Below, in pieces: positions 52,801 to 61,442 of a stretch of DNA of 64,000 nt; the stretch's first letter is position 1, and each line of letters opens with the position of its first letter. The notes below the pieces were generated by a model, which was not told the origin of the DNA, searched no databases, and saw only the letters and a list, made by a program, of their open reading frames with translations. The stretch is from assembly GCF_030463565.1 (NCBI RefSeq), contig NC_134643.1, positions 4,970,001-5,034,000 on the forward strand. The letters run 5' to 3'. The position numbers were made by a program, and so were the translations under genes. Source of the stretch: Pelecanus crispus. Taxonomy: Eukaryota > Chordata > Aves > Pelecaniformes > Pelecanidae.

Positions 52801-55800
52801 ACACTAAGGCAATACCTGTGGCCATGCCATGGCTTCCTTTCCTTGCATTTTCCTGCCCTCTGTCCCACTTGTTCTGCAACACATCATCTCTGAGTGCTTG
52901 CATCTCTCTGCACACAGTAGCATGAAAAGGTTCCCCCTCTTGGCTGAGATTTTGGCTAATAATAATTAGGGTGGGTGATAATTGTCACTGACTCAAAATG
53001 ACACCAATCTCTCATCCAGCAACCCCATGTGAGCAACTGGAAGCCAGACTCAAATTCAACCCTTCTGCTGTTTGTACAGCATCTAGGACCATGGGCACTT
53101 CACCTTGAACAATCACTGGGAGCTCTTTGTGAGACTAAAAACTTCTGGATTTGGTCTTTTTTTCATCAAGAGGCCTTCCGAGAACATGCTGCTAGTCTCA
53201 AACATTGCTTGGACTGGTGCAAGCCTCGCTCAGCACACAGATCAGCTTCGCCCTGTAAAAGCTGCCAATGACCAGGACTGCAGAAAAGCAGGGTGAGTTT
53301 GTTTAAATGCCTTTTATGTTGCCTAACAAGAAAACGTCATTTATCATTACACCAGCTCCTTTCATTGCAATTCAGTGCTGGAGGCTAATTTATACAGAAT
53401 CAATGGCAAAACAGTTAGCTGGAAGTTTATTTTACTAAGCATTTGGTCATGTCAATCCATTTCATAACTGCCTCTCCTTGTTAACTATCCCCCCTGGGGA
53501 AGCAGTTACAGCATATCCACATCCAGCACCACGTCTGGCTGCACTAAGTGGAAGATGTGCTTGCAATACAGCTTCTATGAAAGAGACGCTCACAGCCATG
53601 AAACAAATGGACCGACCTGCCAGAGAGGACCTGCCACAAGTGACAACAGCAAGATTACATCTCTCTGCAGAGAACTGTTATCGAGAGTGAACGAATAACA
53701 GACACATGTTCATCTGATGAACATTTCCTTAAAAAAAGAAAAAAAAAAAAGTGCTTAGACCTGATTTAATCTTCGGAGGATATTACGCAGAGACTATTCT
53801 CGAGGCCGCCAGTGCTGAGAGCATAGATTCATTACTTGACAAAACGAAAAGAGATATAAAGAAAAGGGAGGGGTGCTTGCAAAAGAGAAGAAACGTGACA
53901 ATTGTCCCACTCTGTTGGTGCGATGCAGCATTGTCCAGCTTCCCTCAGCAATTTCAGAAATCTTTGCTTAAAGTCCCTTGAGGCAGAGGGTTTTGCATAG
54001 GATGACACAATAAATGGGGCAAAGAAATCCTACCTCTGATTTGATTCCCAGGTCGAACTCTGTTGATGATACAGGTCTTCTGAATTCATCAACAGTAAGT
54101 GTTCAAATTCACCAATTCCCCATCAAAGGTCTGTTCCAAGCCAGACTGCCCTTGGGTCACCATAGATGAGGAAGGCCATGCAAAAACACGGCTGGTGTTT
54201 TGTGAGACTGTCTCAATTCTGCTTTTCACGAAGACCCTGTCCCCCAGTCTTCTGACTTCTGCGTACAGCAAAAGGCTATGTAACTCCTAGAGGAACCTGC
54301 ATGTCCACTGTTCATAACACTGCTTTATTTTGCAAACTGTTCTCTGCTCATTTTAAGAGGCCACCACATTTTCACTTATTGATGGGATCTCAACCTCCAT
54401 CAGTTGAAGGGAGCACAAAGAAGAGCACCAGGTTATTGGAAAAGGCAGAAGGCCACATCTGCCTTTCACCAAGTGATGAATACCCATCGGATCAAGCTGC
54501 GCCAGACTGTCACTGCCAGAAAACAGCCTGCAACAGGCTGCTTCCAAAGCTCTGAATCCTGATGGCCTCCAGCATAATGATGTGCTGCTCACTCTCACAT
54601 CACTGTTGCTGTATCAAGGAAGCACATGAACTGTCCCAAAGACCAGAGCATCCATGCGGGACAATCACTCTCCTCACACTCTGAGCTCAACAGCTTCAAC
54701 CTTAGCTTTTAAACGCATTTGGTTTGGATAAATGTATCCCCCTGGGAACCAGAGAAAACACCCAAAATGTGAAAAGGGCCAGATGATATCATGCAGATTT
54801 TTACATAGTTTTTTTTTTTCCTTTTAATAGCACTTGAATTACTTGTAACGGTCAGTTGAGATCCTTCTTGTGCTAGGTGCTGTACAAAATCAGAGAGGAG
54901 GTGAAGACCAGGAAATCTAAATGAATCAGATAAAGACAAGAGTAAGATAATATTCTCTTTTAGGGATGGAGACCTGAAAGACTTCTCCAGCTTCCTTCCT
55001 AAGACTCATGGTGGTATGGGGGCAGCTCCCAAAGCCTTGCTGCAGCTCTTCTGTGCAAGCTATTTTCTTTCACATGGATCAACAGGAGCGACACAAAGGC
55101 AAAAAGAGAACTTACGTTTCTAAAGCACAGGTGAGGCGCTGCCTCCGCTCCACACTGCTTCTGGTAGTCTGCCCAGTCAAAGTCCTGGCCAGAGTAACCT
55201 GCAGGATGACAAAACAGGACGTGCCATCAGCCACCACTTCACACCAGAGAGAGAGCATGAAATGCGCCCCAAGCAGACGACCATTTGTGTTTCAGCATCC
55301 CATCCTGCCTCCGTGAACCGTGCAGCATCAGCAGGCAAGCTCCCTGCATGCCTGTTTATACAACATGAGAACCAATGCCAATGCTCCTCCAGCCCCCACT
55401 CACACTCCTTCTGCATTTCACTTTGAAAACTCCAGGTCTTCATTAAAAAGTAGTAAAATGTATTTATTTTCCCTTTCCTGTGAGCATCTCCCAGGCTTTA
55501 ATAAACTCATAACTACCAAGAACTGCTACTGTCCCCAGTTTCCAGGTGGGGCTAGTCATGGACTTCTTTCTCCTTCCTTCAGCTATCTAAAAGATGGGGT
55601 TATGGAGCTGGATGTCAAGGGTCCCTCAGCAGCGGACAGGGAGAGGACAAGCACAGTCAGAAGCTGATCCATCCTCTCTTTCAAAGCATGAGATAAATTC
55701 TCCTCTCTCTTCCACTGATACGGATGTACCCTCCATGACTGACTTTCTGGCAGCTCAGCGTATGTGAGCTGAATCCTATCAGAGCAAGCATGTTATCCAA

Positions 55801-58800
55801 GGTTGTATCAAAATCTGGAGCAGAGCAGCAAAATGAATGCAGATTTCCCAGCTCCCCGACTACAGTCTCAGCAACTAGATGGTCCCTTCAGCCTTTGCTT
55901 GTAGGAAAAAAAGGGAAGCAACATTGATTTATATGAGCATCCCTCAAACAGTCCCCTGCTCATTTGTTTTCTTACCTGGCTATTTAAGCAATAAATTCTT
56001 GGGACAGAGAGGGCGTTTTTTATTTGCTTTTGGGGTTGGTTTGTTTTTTTTTTTTTTGTCTGCCTCTTAGTCTATACTTTACAGTGCTTGAAACCAGTGA
56101 GTGCTACTCCTGTCCAGGGCCCTGTGATGATACTGTCGATACTCTAATAACATTATTGCAGAACTACTCTCACTGGAAAGTTTCAGGAGTCACCTAAAAA
56201 CCAAATTCTCCCCTCAGTCTCCCTCCTTGGCATCTTGGCCTGGCCTCATTTCACAGAACATCCCTTAATGCCTTTTTCATTGATAGTCAAAAAGGGACAT
56301 TCAAGATCAGATGGGAATGAATCATTTATGACAATGAAAATTGTGGGATTTCTTGTAGGCAAGGAAAGACTGGAATACTGAGTGGAGTCACTTATCAGTC
56401 ACCCAGATCCAAAAAAGGAGGTAAAAATTTTAAAAATAAAGTCCCAAGCATCCTGCTAAGATGTAAGTATCTGGGATAAGATGAACTTCTAATCCCAATG
56501 ATTGCATACATGACAAACAAATTAATGTGATAAAGCCTTGAGCAGAGAGGGTCCTAAAAGATGCCTGTCTCTGTGGGGCATCAACGTGCATAATAATTGG
56601 AAAGCCAGAAATAAACATGCACAGAGAAGCAAAAAAGGGCAATTAGTTATAGAGAATGTTCATTTTTCATATGAAGAAATATCCTTGCACTGTTTTTTAA
56701 CAACCAATTTCTGCAACAGTATTTTCTTTCTGCTTCTGCTCCATCTCCTTTTTGCTCTCCACTTATTTGTTTGCCAGATACTTTTCAGCTTCATAAAATT
56801 AAATGGAAAACAGGAGGAGAGGTGCACATCACGTCAGAAGGGGATTCATCTGATTGTATACGGACTTTTGCAGTGGAAATACCTATAGCTGTGCCTGTCT
56901 CCCTGGGTTCCCTAAAGAGTCATTGGAAAAACAGGCATATCTAGAGGTGATCAAGAGGTGGTGAAGCACTGGCACAGGTTGCCCAGAGAGGTGGTAGAGG
57001 CCCCATCCCTGGCAACATTCAAGGTCAGGTTGGAGGGGGCTCTGAGCACCCTGATCTGGTTAAAGCTGTCCCTGCTCATTGCAGGGGGGTTGGGCTAGAT
57101 GACCTCTAAAGGTCCCTGCCAACCCAAAGCATTCTATGATTCTATGATTCTATGATCCGTCTGTCCTGCTGCAGAAGGAGCAGATCACCCTGTGAAAGTC
57201 CTTCTCGCTCTCCATTGACTCCAGAAGCAGCTAGGGCGATGGGCTCAGCTGGGGACAGCCACAGCTTAGTTGTCTACATTAAATCACCTGGAGGGCACCC
57301 CAGCTGCCAGAGCACGTTGCCTCCAGGGACCCAAAAACCTGCCCACACCCTGCACACACTCTCATCTCCGATTTAAACCCTTCGTGGGCAGGTTTTGAAT
57401 CTTAACTGCGAGCTACACAAAATCTTGGCAGAGCGGATGGAAAAGGCACATTGACAAGGTTTCAGTGAGGTATAAAAACTTGGCTGTGTTGTCACCGCAC
57501 AACCACCTGTTGGCTTGGCCCTGCACCATTGAAATCGCTGGAAGACCTTTTGCTGTAGACTTCAGCAGGAACAGAATCCGAGAGGCCAGTAACAGAGCTT
57601 GCCATCACTCACTTCAGCAGCCCATCCAAGAGGAGCAAACTGGCTTCAAACAAGCCTGGACCTGTATACAGCTTTTTCATGGTGCATCATGGTATAAGCT
57701 AAACATGCACCTCCATCGGCACATGGCATTCACATACTGTTATCCTTCAAGGCTCAGCCCAAGTAATAACGTTCAAAGCTTTGCTTGCATGATTCACCTG
57801 CAGCTCCCCAAACATGTAAAAACTCATTGACTTTCTACCTCGACTCTCAGCACGGAAGAGCCCAGCAGTTTAATCAGAAGCAAATACAATAATACAAATG
57901 TACTGGAGGTTTTGGAAGTGGCATTTCCTTAGTAAGCCTTACAACTAGGAGTGCTACTGAAATGTTTTTCCCCCTCTTAATAGCCCATAAAAAGGAACAA
58001 TGGTTGTTACTCTAAAGGGAAGTGGTCTATAAATCCAGCTCTAATAAATATAAACAGTGCTTGTTCAATGTTTATACAGCAGCAGTAAATGGGTATTCAT
58101 TTTTGGCACTGCACAGGGAAACACTGCTCTCTATTTCTAGTAGCAAATGTTTGCGCCTCCTGTTCATGACTTATCTACTGTATGTTTGGCTTCAACAAAA
58201 GGCCTGATAGGCAAAAAGGCAAGAGGAAGGATATCAGAGAAATAAAGGACTCTGAAACCAAATATCCCAATCTGGCACACTGTTCTGATGAAATAAAATC
58301 AGTTAATTTTAAAATGAGAAAACCTTCTTGTCAACAACAAATTAACCAAAAAACCCAAGCAAAGAAATACAGTACAGCAAAAAGCTCTTCACAAAAAGAA
58401 AAAGGACTTCTTCCATTGTTATCTTCTGCTCCATGGGAACTTCTTGCCTTTCAACAGGGAGAGCCATTTGGGCAACATCAAGCATTGCCAACATATTCTT
58501 TGTTAAAGGTGATGGTGGCTGGGAATGCGTGAGCACTGGGGAAGCAGGAGGCTGGTCAAATCTGTGTGCAAGAAGGGGCAATTCCGGACACCCCAGAGCA
58601 GGTAGAGCTGTCCAGTGATTTGGGTGGAAATGGTGGGATTCCCTCCTCCTTCTGCAGACCTGCTCATTAGCAGCCAGCTCACACCACAGCCTTCCTCACT
58701 TTTGCAGCATTGCAGCCCTCTCGGATCAGTCCTGGTTATTTCTTTATCCAAAGCTGATACTACGCTGCTCAGAGAAGACTGGCTCCCTCAACGGGGGCTT

Positions 58801-61442
58801 GGATGCTTTTCATTTTTCCTGTGCTTTCTTTTTTGGTGGTTTGTGGGTTTTTGGCTTTTTTTTAAGAAATCATTCCAATGTCTGATTACATTTTAGTGAC
58901 TCAAAGAGCACGTCTGCCGATGGAAGAGGGTTTTGACACCAAAGGTGCTAAGATGCAGTTTGGGCATGCAGCTCTCATACACAGTATAAGAAATACAGCA
59001 ATATATAGCATGCATCTATCTGCCACTTGCTTTACGCCTTTTTAATAGTTTCCCTCCAGGATTTCTGATCTGACAGCAGAAAGCAAACTTTATTTTAATC
59101 ACAGGAATGAGGGGAGACTTCCTGCACTTTCTCAGGAGCCCAGGTGGACCCCAATCACCAGACATCAAACCAGATACCTACTTGCCCCTTAGACTTTACT
59201 GGCCAAGTTGAGAAATATGCATATGACAGATGCTAAAGACACTTCTAAAAATGCTGGCATCTAAAAGAGAGTTTGCATGCACTTGACCCGCAAGACATCA
59301 TCTCAGACAGGCTTTGTACCAGCACGGATTGGAAATTATTAGGCCATGACTAAAGAGTGTAAAGAGAAATGTCTGGCCTATGGTCTACTTTAGTTAATTA
59401 GCTGGCCTGGGGGAAGCTGCATATGAATTTGGAAAAAACAAAACATTCCATTTATTTTTATTTTTAGCAACTTTTCTGGCCAGTATCAGGCATTATCATT
59501 ACACCTGGATTTAAGCAGGAGGAAGCTAAAGCATCCAGACAACACATTTATTTCAGTAAAAGCAACAGAGTAATCATGGATGCACCGTATGCAGCTGCAC
59601 ACACAGGACTCCAGGACTTTGGTGGGAATTTCAGATTACATGTGCTGAAGAGATGCTCTGGATACACATAAGAGGACCCTCAATCTGGTAGGTAATAACC
59701 CTTCACTTCCCTGGGTTTGGCAGCAGCATACTTTTTCCAAAATGAAGACAAATCTGCGTGCATAAAACTTAGTGGAATTTTTTTTTTTTTTTGAGGCATT
59801 TCTTTTTCTCCCAAGTAACACCAGTTTTTGGCAAAGGGTCAACATCCTGGACAGCTTCAAAAATCTACAACTCCAGAGAACCAACATATTTTGCAAGCAG
59901 AGAAATATTGCTAGGGCACCACAGGTGGTTGTCTGAAATTGCAAGTAATTAACTGCACTGCTAAGAAGTTGGGAAACAGCATAGTTGGAGGCTGTTTCTC
60001 CTGGCTCTGACCTGAACACTGCTCGCAGTTTGCCCTCACTTGGGATTTTTTGAGACAGCTAAGGAAATGCCTACATGCTCCTGGGCAGGCAGCTGTGAGT
60101 TTATCTGGTAGAGCACAAGGTGATTTCAATACAGAAGACCTTTAGATTTAGGAGCTTTCCTTGGGCTCAGCGTTGTACCAATGTGGATGCTGTAGTGGAA
60201 CCGCCTGGTTTGCCGCTAGTATGATATGACTTTTAATGCTCCTTGTGCTCTCTACACACACGAAGCATTGCTAAGATGCATTTTACAGGAATCCACTAGG
60301 CTTTGGTGCAGCCTGCTTCAGCCTACAAAGCACACAGACATCAATCTGCCAGTGAGACGTGTTTGCAGAGATGTTCAGGGGTGTTACGAGCCAGAGCAGC
60401 CCCCGTGACTCAAGAGAGCTACTCTGGCTTGAGATACTTAGGGTGATGCTCTGCGGCAAACAGCATCATGGTTTTGAAGGCAATAGTAGCAAGCAAACTT
60501 CCTTCAGAGGAAACCTGCAGATCACCGTGAAGGAATACAAACCCTTGGGAGGTGTGAGATTGACTCCGTTTTTAAGGCACCACTGTATTGGCAAGATCCC
60601 TAAGGAATCCGCATGGCAAAGCATTGTGATTTTGCTGGGTTCAGGTCTCAAGTCATCAATGGTCACTTGTAAGTAGTGATTGTTAAAAACCTAAGGGGTG
60701 AAAAAGAAAACAAAATCAGAAGTTAAATTTGCTGTAACATTAGGTAACGTGGAAAGCTGAAACAGCCAGGCCCTGAAATCAAACTACGCCTGAAAATAAC
60801 CCACTCTCACCTAATACTTTTAATCAAAGTGTTTCTACCAAAGAGATCAAAGCCTGAGTTTTAGAGATGGGTAAACTGAGGCAAGGGAAAGTGCTGGGGT
60901 TCAGGGTCACTCAGTGTGCCCAGGGACTGGAGGGGATCCTGGAGACGCCATAGCCTTCCTCTCTCTTGCCTTTGAGAGTGTGGATTAAATATCCAGCTGC
61001 CGCCTCCACCCAGCTGTTTTATTTCAAAAGGTTTCCCAGATGTGCAGGGAAAAGATATATGCGTGGAGGGAAGACAGAGATAAAAGAGGGATCCCTTTTT
61101 TTTGCATGGAAGTGGTAGATGGAAGGGCTCATCCCCATTAGATCTAAGTGCACCAGTCAGCTGGTGATGCTCATGGGAAAGAAACAATTCATCAATTAGG
61201 AACACCCATGGATTTTAAACATATTTCTTAATGTGTTCTCCAGCCAATGAAGTACCACTCTTGAGTTTTCCTAAATGTGGTGAAAATCAGCAAGAGGTTC
61301 CTAATCAGGCTCTTTTCAACCCACCTTTCTGGGAGCTCACCTTGGTCACTGATGCAGGACAGATATGAAACGGCTCCCTCACGTTCACTGCCTCCAGCTT
61401 CATCCCCACAGTGAAGAAGTGGTTTCGCAAATCAGCATGGTC
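19154..61442 (-). CDS. SFMBT2: SFMBT2, C-terminal two thirds, 14 coding exons (5' part outside window)
   Basis: SFMBT2 is a nuclear Polycomb-group repressor that reads chromatin through MBT repeats and is known from mammals to associate with YY1. Fourteen exons on the minus strand splice in frame to 601 residues plus stop: 61341-61442, 60543-60690, 55116-55198, 51455-51581, 44911-45024, 43572-43614, 42931-43001, 41243-41382, 33963-34072, 25550-25725, 23792-23964, 21662-21910, 21379-21507 and 19154-19294. All introns are GT-AG and all phases agree. Domain order in the visible fragment is: end of MBT3 (1-85), MBT4 (about 105-195), SLED-type domain (about 230-375), basic stretch (375-418), acidic then Arg/Pro-rich linker (430-512), and SAM (about 527-597). 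It resembles SFMBT2 more than its paralogue SFMBT1, judged from memory of the human protein (894 residues). The length fits the part of the human protein downstream of MBT2. No frameshift or internal stop was found. Confidence 0.95.
19295..21378 (-). other. SFMBT2: SFMBT2 intron between the two SAM exons
   Basis: The intron is 2084 nt, with weak donor GTAGAG and acceptor TCCCCAG. It holds a CR1 relic at 19889-19945. No other element was recognised. Confidence 0.85.
19889..19945 (-). mobile_element. CR1 LINE 3'-end relic
   Basis: CAGAGTCACAGAATGGTATA followed by GGCTGGAAGGGACCTTGGGA is the degenerate antisense CR1 3' terminus. Only some 55 nt are recognisable. It lies in the intron before the last coding exon. 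Confidence 0.7.
21379..21507 (-). CDS. SFMBT2: SFMBT2 exon m: first part of SAM domain
   Basis: The exon encodes residues 513-555. It starts [20 protein letters not shown] and continues into [20 protein letters not shown]. The tryptophan of LEWT and the following V-x-x-F-I-K helix mark the start of a SAM domain, the self-association module of Polycomb proteins such as Scm and Ph. The acceptor is TTTTTTTGCAG|GAA. The donor, CAG|GTAGAG, is non-ideal. It is only 154 nt downstream of the previous exon. Confidence 0.95.
21662..21910 (-). CDS. SFMBT2: SFMBT2 exon l: acidic and Arg/Pro-rich linker, CpG-dense
   Basis: The exon encodes residues 430-512 (83 codons, phase 0 both ends). It opens with an acidic run ([18 protein letters not shown]). 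A segment identical to human follows ([18 protein letters not shown]), then an Arg/Pro-rich tail ([13 protein letters not shown]). It is expected to be disordered. The acceptor is CTTGTGCAG|GAG and the donor is GAA|GTGAGT. Base composition stands out, with roughly twenty CpG sites in 249 nt while the flanking introns have few. Antisense frames through it are shadows. Confidence 0.95.
21911..23791 (-). other. SFMBT2: SFMBT2 intron k-l, contains the long inverted repeat
   Basis: The intron is 1881 nt, donor GTGTGT and acceptor TTGTGCAG. The only notable element is the hairpin at 23213-23346. The rest is AT-rich unique sequence. Confidence 0.88.
23213..23346. repeat. Near-perfect inverted repeat, about 62-nt arms, 9-nt loop
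   Basis: The left arm 23213-23274 and right arm 23284-23346 are reverse complements with only a few differences. They are separated by GCTATTTTC. The inner 37 bases pair with a single A/G difference, including the AAACAGTAGAAGTGCTAGAA stretch, which is mirrored exactly. The outer parts carry a one-base slippage in TATATTTTT versus TAATATTTTT and a TA/CC difference. No flanking duplication was seen. It lies in the intron between exons k and l, so the SFMBT2 pre-mRNA would contain a long hairpin. Confidence 0.9.
23792..23964 (-). CDS. SFMBT2: SFMBT2 exon k: basic stretch, probable nuclear localisation signal
   Basis: The exon completes Thr372 and encodes residues 373-429. It opens [15 protein letters not shown] and has two basic blocks, [10 protein letters not shown] (398-407) and QKKRR (412-416), which look like a bipartite nuclear localisation or nucleic-acid contact region (inference). 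The acceptor is ATTCCTCCAG|CT. The donor, GAG|GTGTGT, is weaker than consensus and sits in a short GTGTGTGT run. The end of the exon (NVAGSAE) differs from human but keeps length and phase. Confidence 0.93.
23965..25549 (-). other. SFMBT2: SFMBT2 intron j-k
   Basis: The intron is 1585 nt, donor GTGAGT and acceptor CCTCCAG. A small palindrome, AGCTGGAGC with GCTCCAGCT, occurs near 24714-24755. No repeat family was recognised. Confidence 0.85.
25550..25725 (-). CDS. SFMBT2: SFMBT2 exon j: SLED-type domain, part 3 (Cys-rich)
   Basis: The exon completes Lys313 and encodes residues 314-371. It opens [20 protein letters not shown], then has a cysteine-rich core ([14 protein letters not shown]) and a closing part with [13 protein letters not shown]. 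The six cysteines and the histidine are conserved in the family. Whether they bind metal cannot be told from the sequence. The acceptor is TTTTCTAG|A and the donor is TACA|GTGAGT. Confidence 0.95.
27386..27404. repeat. Short (TGAA)n repeat next to its inverted counterpart
   Basis: There are about four ATGA/TGAA units, directly preceded at 27373-27381 by ATTCATTCA, so a small hairpin can form. It is intronic (between exons i and j). Confidence 0.7.
29770..30490 (-). mobile_element. Old CR1 LINE fragment from the ORF2 reverse transcriptase region
   Basis: Minus-strand frames match CR1 ORF2 reverse transcriptase in order. From high to low coordinates these are a piece around 30290 ([20 protein letters not shown]), [11 protein letters not shown] with [11 protein letters not shown] near 30010-30110, and [20 protein letters not shown] near 29940-29990. 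The frame changes several times and stops interrupt it, so it is dead. The 3' end of the element is missing. It lies in the intron between exons i and j. Confidence 0.85.
33963..34072 (-). CDS. SFMBT2: SFMBT2 exon i: SLED-type domain, part 2
   Basis: The exon encodes residues 277-312 and two bases of Lys313. It opens [13 protein letters not shown] and continues [20 protein letters not shown]. It is conserved with the human segment with few substitutions. The acceptor is CTCAATAG|GTT and the donor is AAA|GTAAGC. It is isolated between the two largest introns of the window (about 7.2 and 8.2 kb). Confidence 0.95.
34073..41242 (-). other. SFMBT2: SFMBT2 intron h-i
   Basis: The intron is 7170 nt, donor GTACGG and acceptor CTCAATAG. 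No mobile element was clearly recognised. A GGCCAGATCCT motif near 36979 may belong to an ancient sauropsid palindromic repeat. Open frames are short. Confidence 0.8.
41243..41382 (-). CDS. SFMBT2: SFMBT2 exon h: SLED-type domain, part 1
   Basis: The exon encodes residues 230-276, including [20 protein letters not shown] and the closing CVLVLKE. This is the start of the conserved domain that follows the MBT repeats in SFMBT and SCM-type proteins (SLED, Scm-like embedded domain). In SCML2 that domain has been reported to bind DNA. The acceptor is CTTGCAG|GC and the donor is GAG|GTACGG. It is among the best conserved parts of the gene. Confidence 0.95.
41383..42930 (-). other. SFMBT2: SFMBT2 intron g-h
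   Basis: The intron is 1548 nt, donor GTAAGG and acceptor CTTGCAG. About a quarter of it is the antisense CR1 copy at 42165-42516. Confidence 0.88.
42165..42516 (+). mobile_element. CR1 LINE 3' end (second subgroup)
   Basis: The plus strand reads the ORF2 C-terminus ([20 protein letters not shown], then [20 protein letters not shown]) and then the CR1 3' UTR, ending CCTAAACGATTCTATGATTC. It opposes SFMBT2 and sits in the intron between exons g and h. Its tail differs from the copies at 7247 and 56950, so it belongs to another CR1 subgroup. Confidence 0.9.
42931..43001 (-). CDS. SFMBT2: SFMBT2 exon g: linker before the SLED-type domain
   Basis: The 71-nt exon encodes residues 207-229, opening [15 protein letters not shown] and ending in Asp-Thr-Thr, with split Gln206 and Gly230. 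The VP-x-x-KIPHDLC pattern matches the human linker. The Pro-rich part after it (PVPQPD) differs from human, as expected for an unstructured linker. The acceptor is TTAACAG|G and the donor is ACAG|GTAAGG. Confidence 0.93.
43002..43571 (-). other. SFMBT2: SFMBT2 intron f-g
   Basis: The intron is 570 nt, donor GTAAGT and acceptor TTAACAG. Nothing recognisable was seen inside. Confidence 0.85.
43572..43614 (-). CDS. SFMBT2: SFMBT2 exon f: 43-nt basic micro-exon
   Basis: This very short exon encodes a basic segment reading [13 protein letters not shown] (residues 193-205), with split codons at both ends. It joins MBT4 to the SLED-type domain, and the Arg/Lys cluster could act as a nuclear localisation signal (inference). 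The acceptor is TTTCAG|TG and the donor is GCA|GTAAGT. Its identity rests on the conserved IAVVQPEKQ segment and on exact phase agreement with the exons on each side. Confidence 0.92.
43615..44910 (-). other. SFMBT2: SFMBT2 intron e-f
   Basis: The intron is 1296 nt, donor GTAAGT and acceptor TTTCAG. It is AT-rich. A CAATAAT-TGG-ATTATTG palindrome at 44824-44840 has a homeobox-type TAAT core; its function is unknown. Confidence 0.82.
44911..45024 (-). CDS. SFMBT2: SFMBT2 exon e: second half of MBT repeat 4
   Basis: The exon completes Gly154 and encodes residues 155-191, plus the first base of codon 192. It contains [20 protein letters not shown] and ends with the NLTPPHKAV signature. The P-V-G-W-C motif is diagnostic of the C-terminal half of MBT repeats. 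The acceptor is TTTCTAG|GTT and the donor is GTTT|GTAAGT. The 114 nt give phase 1 at both ends. Confidence 0.95.
49785..49833. repeat. (TAG)n trinucleotide microsatellite inside the LTR
   Basis: There are about 11-12 perfect TAG units from 49793 to 49827, flanked by AAT units. The tract interrupts the AT-rich part of the LTR between its TATA box and its poly(A) region, so it arose after insertion or within this copy's lineage. Confidence 0.9.
49978..49985 (-). promoter_or_regulatory. LTR TATA box
   Basis: TATATAAA on the minus strand is at the expected place inside the solo LTR, about 255 nt from its 5' end. If active, transcription would run toward SFMBT2 exon e in the sense direction. Activity is unknown. 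Confidence 0.5.
51455..51581 (-). CDS. SFMBT2: SFMBT2 exon d: first half of MBT repeat 4
   Basis: The exon encodes residues 112-153 and the first base of Gly154. It starts [10 protein letters not shown], then [11 protein letters not shown], then a strand reading GRLMWLHLE. This is the beta-barrel start of the fourth MBT repeat. In Drosophila Sfmbt, the fourth repeat carries the mono/dimethyl-lysine pocket (established for that family). Pocket residues were not assigned here. The acceptor is CTCTTTCAG|ACA and the donor is GAAG|GTACGT. Confidence 0.95.
51582..55115 (-). other. SFMBT2: SFMBT2 intron c-d
   Basis: The intron is 3534 nt, donor GTAAGT and acceptor CTCTTTCAG. No repeat family or gene was recognised; an A-rich run occurs near 53730-53750. 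Confidence 0.82.
55116..55198 (-). CDS. SFMBT2: SFMBT2 exon c: MBT3-MBT4 linker
   Basis: The exon completes Gly84 and encodes residues 85-111, including [14 protein letters not shown] and the closing LCFRN. The D-W-x-x-Y pattern is the usual N-terminal extension ('arm') of an MBT repeat. The acceptor is CTGCAG|GT and the donor is a consensus AAC|GTAAGT. At 83 nt it enters in phase 1 and leaves in phase 0. It matches the human segment well, with a few substitutions around the Cys and the Glu-Ala-Ala. Confidence 0.95.
55199..60542 (-). other. SFMBT2: SFMBT2 intron b-c
   Basis: The intron is 5344 nt, with weak donor GTTTGT and acceptor CTGCAG. It contains the CR1 copy at 56950-57156 and short homopolymer runs near 56050 and 59780. 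Confidence 0.83.
56950..57156 (+). mobile_element. CR1 LINE 3' end
   Basis: It reads from AGGTGGTGAAGCACTGGCAC to a tail of three ATTCTATG-type units ending at 57156. It shares with the copy at 7247-7480 the unusual segment CTGATCTGGTTAAAGCTGTC and the following CTGCTCA(T/C)TGCAGGGG, so both belong to one CR1 subgroup. It lies in the intron between exons b and c, antisense to the gene. Confidence 0.92.
60543..60690 (-). CDS. SFMBT2: SFMBT2 exon b: second half of MBT repeat 3
   Basis: The exon encodes residues 35-83 and the first base of Gly84. It opens [20 protein letters not shown] and contains [18 protein letters not shown], the conserved C-terminal half of an MBT repeat ending in the LTPPKG signature. 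The acceptor is CACCCCTTAG|GTT. The donor, AAGG|GTTTGT, is weak (T at +3 and +4), but it is the only site that keeps phase with the next exon. A C-terminal MBT half of this kind packs against the N-terminal arm of the neighbouring repeat in MBT family structures. Confidence 0.95.
60691..61340 (-). other. SFMBT2: SFMBT2 intron a-b
   Basis: The intron is 650 nt, donor GTGAGC and acceptor CACCCCTTAG. It splits MBT repeat 3. Nothing else was recognised. Confidence 0.88.
61341..61442 (-). CDS. SFMBT2: SFMBT2 exon a: first half of MBT repeat 3
   Basis: The exon encodes 34 residues (fragment residues 1-34), beginning [10 protein letters not shown] and ending ICPASVTK. The GMKLEAVN core is the standard opening of an MBT repeat. 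The acceptor is a pyrimidine-rich tract ending CTGCAG just above 61442. The donor is AAG|GTGAGC at 61340. The exon is phase 0 at both ends. The reading frame stays open upstream of the acceptor, but that extension lacks family similarity and is taken as intron. The preceding exon, with the rest of MBT2 and the MBT2-MBT3 linker, was not found before 64000. Confidence 0.95.

Noticed and set aside
19154..61442. Assignment to the paralogue SFMBT1
   Set aside because: Segments such as the SAM end, the SLED start and the acidic linker agree with SFMBT2 nearly residue for residue, as recalled. A database alignment would settle it.
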